From Dictyophora rubrovolvata (taxonomy: Eukaryota > Basidiomycota > Agaricomycetes > Phallales > Phallaceae): DNA of 64,000 bases. The first letter of the stretch is position 1; each line of letters opens with the position of its first letter. The notes beneath the pieces are model-generated. The model was not told the origin of the DNA. It did not search any database and saw nothing but the letters and a program-made list of their open reading frames with translations. A program made the position numbers and the translations under genes. Below, piece after piece: positions 56,707 through 64,000 of the stretch. The stretch covers positions 62,001 to 126,000 of the forward strand of contig CP114125.1 of NCBI GenBank assembly GCA_029959195.1, given 5' to 3'.

Positions 56707-58047
56707 ATGTTCCCGACACGATATTTCGTTGTCTCTTTCTATTTCTTTGTTGCTTTGATCATTCAGATTCAGGTCGGCGTAGCCCAAGACGACGGCATAG
56801 TACCCCTCGCTGATAGGCGCATACCATACGATGAAATAGTACGCTCTCTGTTTTTGAACTAGCACCTCTGACAATATTCTCAAACTTGCAACATCATTAA
56901 AGCCCGATAAAGTAGACACCAGCGACGGCCCACGTGGAATTCAAGTCGGCTACAACCGCTGTAACGCCACGACCGAAGGCCAGTCTTCTCTATGTCAAAC
57001 GGCATATGTAAACTCTTTGGACGATTTCTGCATTTGGGGTCCCCGCGAACCCAATTCGACAATTGCTGTTGAAGAAGGTGCTCTCGTGGCGTGGTGTACC
57101 AAACCCGGGCGTGGAACGCGTATCATCCCTCCAAACGCGCTGCTCGGTGTCCAGTTTATGCGGACGCCGGATTATGTGCAGATTACTGGACGAATTGACC
57201 AATCCATGATTAATATTGCGTCGAATGACACCGGTGGAGGTGGGTATATGCTAGCTGATTTTCATGTAGTTTTCTTCTGGACACCCTTTTCCTAACAGAG
57301 GAAGACCCACATGGTGCCGACGGGCGAGGTAATCCTCTTGGATCGCTCGTGTACAGCAATGGCTTCCCTTCCAATGGCGGAAATTCGAGCAACTTTGAGC
57401 AGATTATTGAATGGCACAAGTCTGTATAATCCTAGTTCGACTACAGATTGTCGTTTTACTGTGAATTCTTTTCAGCTTTCTCGGTGGGAACGTATTCTGC
57501 TTTAAAATCTGCGATCCTGCTGGAGCAAACGCTGCGAACTACTGTCAACATATCTACGATCGCATTGGATGTGCATATAACGCACCTGCGGGGTATCAAG
57601 AGGGCGTATTTGAAAAGTGTCTTGGAGACAATCAAGATTTCCCGGGAGTTTACACCGGGCCAGACGGTCAAGGCGAGTGATGTCTTTCAAAAGTTGAATG
57701 CTTAGACTGAACATCGGGTAGTCTCTACTTTCTTCCAACCTCCCGAGTCTTTGGGTCCAATTACCAGCATTCCGTATCAACCTCGAATTCCTCCCTCGTC
57801 CAATTGCGTTCAGTACAGCAGTGAAGACCTTTATTCCTCTGCAGCTAATTTTTTCCCAAAACCAACAACTTCAAATAACCTCACTACGTCAACTTCTTCC
57901 CCAGGACCAAACGAGATTCCCTTGGCTACAGCGTCCATGAATAACAATGCGAGCCCTAGTCACGTTTCGTATTCATGGTCCGAGTCTTATTCGAACTTCT
58001 ATAATCCTCTAGGAACGTTCCTCGTTTTGTGCGTGATGTTTCTTTAA
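56707..58047 (+). CDS. Secreted GPI-anchored protein of the macrofage-activating-glycoprotein-like family, 368 aa
   Basis: Five exons close in phase: 56707-56838, 56903-57239, 57299-57419, 57476-57666, 57722-58047. Start MFPTRYFVVSFYFFVALIIQ is a signal peptide with cleavage likely after GVAQ. The body holds the family pattern: GIQVGYNRCNATTEG, SLCQTAYVNSLDDFCIWGP, VAWCTKPGRGTRIIP, VQITGRIDQSMINIASND, DPHGADGRGNPLGSLVYSN, CFKICDPAGANAANYCQHIY, DRIGCAYNAPAGYQEGVFEK and DFPGVYTGPDG, then QPPESLGPITSIPYQPRIPP. A Ser/Thr/Asn-rich stem leads to a C-terminal hydrophobic tail (PLGTFLVLCVMFL), a GPI-anchor signal. Ten or so cysteines suggest disulphides. Family members are abundant extracellular basidiomycete proteins of unknown biochemical role. 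It lies 339 bases behind aminopeptidase 2 and breaks the F-box/aminopeptidase array. Confidence 0.88.
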
Positions 58048-59000
58048 GCTTTTCAAATACTTGTTAGTAGTGAAAAGGTCTAGTAATCAGTACTCTCAAC
58101 GTTTGTAACTATGGCAATATCGCTTCGCTTATAAGTTTAAAAATACTCAGCCGCGGCAAGCGCCCGCTGCCAACGTTTACAGTGCGACCTGGGGCTTCGG
58201 AATGATCATGGAATTTAAGCTGTGTCGTGACACTTCAAACAAATTTCCTCCGGGGAACCCGAGTAAATAAGATCTTCAAATGTACGAGATGATAAGTTTT
58301 CTTCTCTCTTCGGGGTCATTGTAAAGCCATTCGAAAAAAGATCGGAAATAAGGGCAAATTGGCATGAGGTAAACTAAACCGAACTCTTATCAAGAAGCTT
58401 CGAGAATTCGTAAGCGACACAAATTCGAGGCGGGAAATATTGGATTGGGACTGTGAAGTGATAAGCTCTGAGGCACTGGCACTGATAAGTAATATTTCCA
58501 GTTGACTAGCTAATGACAACTGAAAGACTACCAACACAGAACTGAAAGGTTATTCAAGCCAGTTATACAATGCTGACGCGCTACGAAGTCGTATAAAATT
58601 AAGTCGTTCTACCCACGATTTTACCTCAACTGTAAAGAACACCAATCTAGAACCACAAATTCCTACTCGCGCCTATGAAACCTTACAAGACTCGACCTCA
58701 TCTATGAACTAGTCGCCCCCATACACATATAATGTGTGCAGGTTGCATGTATGGACGATGGACCGTGGACATTATGGATGGTTGTCAAAGGGCTCGGCCC
58801 TCCGAGAATTAATTGATTCACACACATGCACACACGGATTGTTGTAGGTAGTCAACTAAGCTCTGTCTTAGGAATCGTAACAGTCAACTAAGGGCAGAAC
58901 GTGGTGATGAGCGTGACGTCGGCGTTCGTTCTTTCAACAGGGGTAGTGCCAGTGGTGGCCACATACCAATTTTCACTTCTTATATTGACCGACCCCAGCG
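58048..59000. other. Intergenic before F-box C
   Basis: No gene recognised. A CA-rich stretch (about 58820-58836) and a short G/T-rich segment precede the F-box C start. A small minus-strand frame (58316-58537) has no support. Confidence 0.45.
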
Positions 59001-60817
59001 ATGCTTGACCGTGTTCCATACGAAATCTTCAGGAAGATAATTAAGTCCTCATACACCCAATGTTCACTCGCTACTTCTTTCAACTCTGAGGCGACGCATG
59101 TTTGTCGTTCGTGGAGGGCCGCACTTCTATCTGATTCAATTATGTGGTCTTGCATCAAGCTCAGGACCACTCGAGCGTACTCGGATGAATTGAAAGGAAA
59201 CACTGCCCTGATCTGGCGCTGCTCCATTGAACGTGCTTATTGAACAGAGGGACAATTTGCGCAACTCATCTCTCATTTAACAACAGCTAGGGTAATATAG
59301 CTTATATTACAAGCAGCAGAATATAGTTAAAGAGTTCAAGGCGAAGCCTTAAACGTTAGATATGTACAGAAAAGAATGAAAAAGGAATAGCTCACCTAAA
59401 GAGTTCAAGGCGAAGCCTTGAACCTTTAGGCGAGTGTGTGACTAAGCTAAAACTATCTACACAAGCGCCCACACTTAGTGGCGCTGTCTATCTTCAACAT
59501 CATTGTTGACCTTAACAGCATACTTTCTATCGTTTCCTATGAAATGCACAGATGTCGACAACTCCAAATAATTATCCCAGGGCATTTGGCACCCTTTATC
59601 TCCCACTCCTTCAATCGACCTGCTCCTATGTTGCGGAAGTTCTATCTCGAAGTTGTCGGGAGTGAAGGCAATTTAACACAAAGGGGTATGCTTAGGGGAA
59701 TCCATGGAGTCTTGTTTTCCGGTGACGCACCCCGTCTTCAACATGTGCATCTCCAAATTGTCGCCGGTTTAGACGACCTTCAATCGTCCCTATTCAAGAA
59801 TTTGTCAACCCTTCATCTTCAATTTGTCTCCAAGACGACCGTCGACGGGAACATACTGCTAGGAATTTTCCGATCATCGCCGCACCTTCGTATACTTGAC
59901 ATCATGTGGTCACGTCTAAGACCAAAAATTGTTCGTCCAATATATAACCATCGGATTCCTTTGCCGTGTTTACAAGAGCTGTCTCTTCGAGGTAGTTGCG
60001 GGGTCGATATCATAAATCTTATTCTGGGACATCTCGAGTTTTCGATGGAGAAAGTCAATCAATATTATGTACGACGATTCTCATCCCAGAATCTCGGATT
60101 CAGCATCTCTATTACACCTTGCTCAACGACATCTCACATTTTTATCAATCTCATTCGACTCTTTTCAGTTGATCCTCGAATTCTCTGAAAATATGATCAT
60201 AAAGGACTTAACAGCTTGGTATTTAAAACCGCATACAATTACACTCGTGACGGGCCCTTGAACCGTCTTCCAAACTTCCTTCGAACTGGAACATTCAATT
60301 TATCAGATATCACGCACATATGTCTGGGGGATATTTCGTTGAAACCGGTATTGCTCAGGAGTATTTTGGGTTTGTCGGAAAATTTACAATTCATCATGGG
60401 AATTGGGACGAGGATCCTCCTTTACCTGGTTCTTCACTTCCGAGATTATCGTACTTAAAGGCGTTAATGCCTCCGTCGAGCATTTTTAACCTTCAAACAC
60501 AAGAAAGTTCAGAATCGGAAACAGATGACAGGAATATGGACCCGGAATCAAATGTCGAGGCTGGCCAAGAACACTTGTTTCCTTGCCCTTCGTTGCGTAC
60601 ACTCGAAGCACTTTTCCGTTCCGATCATTTGCCAGTAGGATTGGATGAAGCCTATCTCAGAGCGTTCGTCCGGTGTTCCAGGATTCGAGGACAGGCGGGA
60701 CACCCATTCAAATATATAGCCAACTGTTGTGGCAGTTTGAGCTTCGCGGAAAATATTGCGGCATGGTTGCAAGTTCATGATGGTTTTCCCGCTGAGGTCA
60801 TTCGGTCAGTTGGATAA
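59001..60817 (+). pseudogene. F-box protein copy C, pseudogene interrupted by a repeat
   Basis: Begins MLDRVPYEIFRKIIKSSYT, then ATHVCRSWRAALLSDSIMWS and continues, compared with copy B, in several frames. A one-base shift and a stop occur in the SRSG segment (about 59195-59210), and a repeat (59279-59501) sits between the IEQ and YEMHRCRQLQ segments. A shift follows near 60060 (EKVN to MYDDSHPRISDS), another near 60190-60240, and one near 60380 between the SILGLSENLQF and HHGNWDEDPPLPGSS segments. The C-terminal part AGQEHLFPCPSLRTLEAL to VIRSVG is open. Clearly inactive. Tail-to-tail with aminopeptidase 3 (303 bases), the mirror image of the aminopeptidase 1/F-box B junction. Confidence 0.88.
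59279..59501 (+). repeat. Dispersed repeat, copy 2, inside F-box C
   Basis: Matches 1437-1573 in the same orientation. This copy is longer because a segment of about 68 bases around the palindrome TTCAAGGC-GA-GCCTTGAA is present twice. It interrupts the F-box C reading frame and explains why this gene lacks the sequence that copy B has between VFIEP and REMHRFRK. Noncoding. Family unresolved (solo-LTR-like or MITE-like). Confidence 0.8.
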
Positions 60818-61119
60818 GAATGTGTTAGATGATTCAAAATTACAATGTACATTACATTTCATTGATGTCTGAACTATGATCGATCTTAACAAATATATGG
60901 CTATTATTTTGTTTTGTTTTCCATTGAAGGACGCTCGGCGTGTGAGGCCTTCGAGGCTGAAAGGCTCAATATCAATTTGATTAATAAATGTTGATGCCCA
61001 ATATCAACCGTGATTAGGTGATTCAGATAATACACAAACATTTGAATATCTACTTTACGGCAAATACATCGGTGTAATCACAGCGATCATTTCATTGATA
61101 ATTCACAGATTTTACCTTC

Positions 61120-64000
61120 TTAAGGAACTCCTGCTTCGATTGTATTATTGTTCTTCCACTCCTCAAGCCAATCCTTGACTTCATCATTACTTCTCTAAGA
61201 AGCGAAGGAGTCAGACGACAAAACGTATCTCTTCTAATCATAGACTTACTTCTGACCACCCTGCTTTAGCGCGAATGATATCCAACACTTGGGCGAGCGA
61301 CTGATTGATCTTGGACGTATCTTTATCCTTGAAATAATCTTCAAGTTCTTGGGCGTCTTGCAAAGTTGTCAATACGCTGGATATTGATCGAGGAAGAAAG
61401 GAGAAACTGAGTGTCTCTTCTAGTTTTTTTGCGAGCTAGAGATGAAAGGTTTCGGATTATCGTTAGATAATGCAGGACCTCTCATGGGGAACCACTTTAC
61501 TTCATCATAATTTGTGATGAAAAACGTAAACAGTTTCTGCCAAAATAAAATGATGGAAATGATATATAAATACGACCGATTATCACATACCCTTCCAATC
61601 TTCCTGTTCGTCGAAGCCCCAGTCATGAAATTAAGGAGAACCTAAACCATAAAAAACGTCAGTGTGTCGTTCATTAAAATGATGCCAATATAGAGAGAGA
61701 ATTACATGGGCTGGTGCAGAATTAAGAACGAAATCAAAAGTTTCCTCAATTAAAGCGGGATCGCGAGTGCTAGTCATGCCGAAAATGGCTGCAATTTGAA
61801 CAGTAGGATTCACAGGATTGAGGAATACTTTCTTTGAGTTTTCCCACTCCCGTCTACCTCCATGTTTGTTTGCCTAGGTTATAATGATGAACATGCGCTA
61901 TAATCTAAGAAGTTCACATACAATGATAAAAGTGATTCTGACAAGATCCGGCGGGACATGAGAATCCGAACCCGTCTCCAGATAAATCTCAAACCACTCC
62001 TGTAATTTCTGGACGACTCTGATGATAATAATTGCAAAGTTCGATGAAGCAGAGTGCGCGCCACTTACTCGGGTAAACCACTATCTGCTGCTGCACTAGT
62101 CACGGTGGTTCGTAACTTTATCGTGTCAGAATGCTCTCCAGGCGGATACTCAAATCCTAGTCGTCTCGAAAGTGGAGCTAGCAGGGTCTATGATCAAGAA
62201 ACTGTGAGCATAGAAGTGAAAGCTGGAGTCAGCAGTACACGCGAATCACCCTTAAGAAATCTCGCAAGCCATCTTTGTCTGCTTCGTCAAGACGACTCTC
62301 GCTTACAAGCGACACTTGGGCTAACATGCTTTCCCATACAAGGTCTTTGAAAAAAACGTAGTAAGTTTGATGTGCATGGAGATAAAAAGACAGCGTACAT
62401 TCATTTCCAGATCCCAGCTTCTCTATGGAACTCAAGACACTACTCGTGGTCGAATAGCCGGACGTAGCGAGAGCCATTGCATCATTCAATATTCCCAGGC
62501 GATCGACCACTGTGAGAATAGAATTTGGAGATGCAGCTTCCTGACCGAGTTTGATCATATGCTCTGGAGAATAGAAAACTCGATCTATGACAAAATGAGT
62601 AATCCCTGCGCAAACAGTTTGGCAATCGAAGAAGCGTACAGAATCCAGTTGAACCGGCGTTCAGCTTCCATAAACGGTTGGTATCAAGTTTGTACGTCAT
62701 TTCTCTTGTGGTGAGCAACGCGTGATTATCGATGGATGTTTTGCCTTCCGAGTCGACGGTGAGAATAGCCAAAGGAACGTGCCTGGATTTAAATACAATC
62801 CATGAGCCAAGGGCAAAACGTGAGATAAAGTGACAAACCAAATTGTTTGATTATCCTTCTCTTCCGCCTTGCCACTAATAAAGAATCTATCCTGGCAGAT
62901 ATGGATACCATCTTTCCCCTCCGTAACGGTTAAGACAGGATAACCGGTCTGGTTTTGGCTATTAGACAAACAACGCATCAATTAGCTAGGACGCTATATT
63001 TACCTTTGATGTCCAGTCATGCATTAACGTGATTATGTCCAGTCCTACATCCCATTAGGGTAACGCGGCGTGTACATTTGAGTAGAAGTGTAAATACCTG
63101 TAGCCTCTTGTATCCCAGCCCAAAGGTCCTCCGCAACGGTATTACTATACAAATGATTCTTTAGATAAATCGATACGCCTTTGAGAAATCTTTCTTCTCC
63201 GGTGTATACTGAAAGCATACGGAGGACTAATGAAAACAGGGTCACTGTCATGACTGAGACTCGGATCAATCAATGGAACACGAACTAGATGCTGCTTTAG
63301 AATAGGACAAAGAATCGAAGATCTTACAAAAAAAGTAAGGTATCAAACGAAAACACCAAAAATGAAGTACGTGCCTGACCAATATCGTTGGCATTGGGAA
63401 CGGGTACTTGAACAGGATGGGAAGACGGTCTACCATCCAATGATAACGCATTCGTTGTATGACGATTGTAAAAACTTGAATAAACCTTCCATTCGGGAAA
63501 TAATCTACGATGTTATGTTCAGAGCTTGATTTCCGGCAATACTTTGGTAAAAATTGAACTTGTTCAGGACGACCACTTCGCCCATAATAGTCGCGAAACC
63601 TATGAACCATCAAGGGTAAGGTATAGCAACAACAGCAAGGACAGTATTCTTCTAACCTTCATTTAACCAGAGATTGTCCCACCATTTCATTGTAGCGATA
63701 TTACCGAACCCTTGAGTTTCATTCATAAGCTGAGTGATCGCAACACTAAATAACACAAAGCATACACATATGTGCTATCTGTGGTGATACTTTTAATTTA
63801 AGCGTAGCACGGCGAACTCGAAGACACAAACTGACCTCGTGACTTTGGACATTAGCGATAGTCTGTTTTGAAACCAGGTCAATTCGTTCAGGATCTACGA
63901 GGAACACGTTTGTTCTTCCTGTGATCAAACCCTAATATAGTGAAAATTAACAACCTGAAAGGGGAGAGAAGAATGGACATATTCGCTGCATTGTCGTACC
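61120..64000 (-). CDS. M1-family zinc aminopeptidase, copy 3 (5' end beyond the window)
   Basis: Inverted third paralogue. From the right edge: GLITGRTNVFLVDPERIDLV, the zinc site HE (about 63840) spliced to IAHMW, then [144 protein letters not shown] and [20 protein letters not shown], stop 61120-61122. The first glutamate helix and catalytic motifs are present; GAMENW and the N-terminal 300 residues lie right of 64000. Intron positions match copies 1 and 2, including the GC-AG intron (63374-63323). No frame break found in the part seen. Its 3' flank is also homologous to those of copies 1 and 2. Confidence 0.85.

Noticed and set aside
1-64000. CRISPR array, bacterial operons or ribosome binding sites
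   Set aside because: Dense spliceosomal introns and gene families are eukaryotic; no regularly spaced repeats were seen.

Overview
The window is nuclear DNA of a filamentous basidiomycete, most likely an Agaricomycete. Genes are cut by many short introns (about 45-70 nt, GT-AG with a few GC-AG), intergenic DNA is AT-rich with pyrimidine tracts before starts, and the families are typical of mushrooms: macrofage-activating-glycoprotein-like GPI protein, omega-class GST, WrbA-type quinone reductase, F-box proteins, microbial-type rhodopsin. There is no operon structure. Gene models were spliced by hand from the sequence; where exon phases close exactly this is stated.

0-11 kb: 3' end of a J-like/HPD-containing gene at the left edge, a decayed O-methyltransferase whose 3' end is a dispersed repeat, a damaged WrbA-family quinone reductase, a pair of diverged inverted repeats, an intact alpha/beta hydrolase and an intact-looking cytochrome P450. 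11-31 kb: gene-poor, with a 788-aa Ser/Pro-rich protein, a P450 relic, a bestrophin-family anion channel and tRNA-like fragments.

31-43 kb: a complete microbial rhodopsin gene with retinal lysine but no cytoplasmic proton donor, a 574-aa Asn-rich zinc-finger-type regulator, an integral membrane protein, a small unknown protein, an omega GST with a 4-nt microexon, and an unknown protein with one frame break.

43-64 kb: an array made of repeated F-box/M1-aminopeptidase pairs. F-box A(-)/aminopeptidase 1(+) and F-box B(-)/aminopeptidase 2(+) are head-to-head tandem units that also share promoter and 3' flanking sequence. A third pair, F-box C(+)/aminopeptidase 3(-), is inverted and runs off the right edge. 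Only F-box B is an open full-length F-box gene. A GPI-anchored secreted glycoprotein gene sits between units 2 and 3. The repeat found in the O-methyltransferase relic at 1.4 kb also interrupts F-box C.
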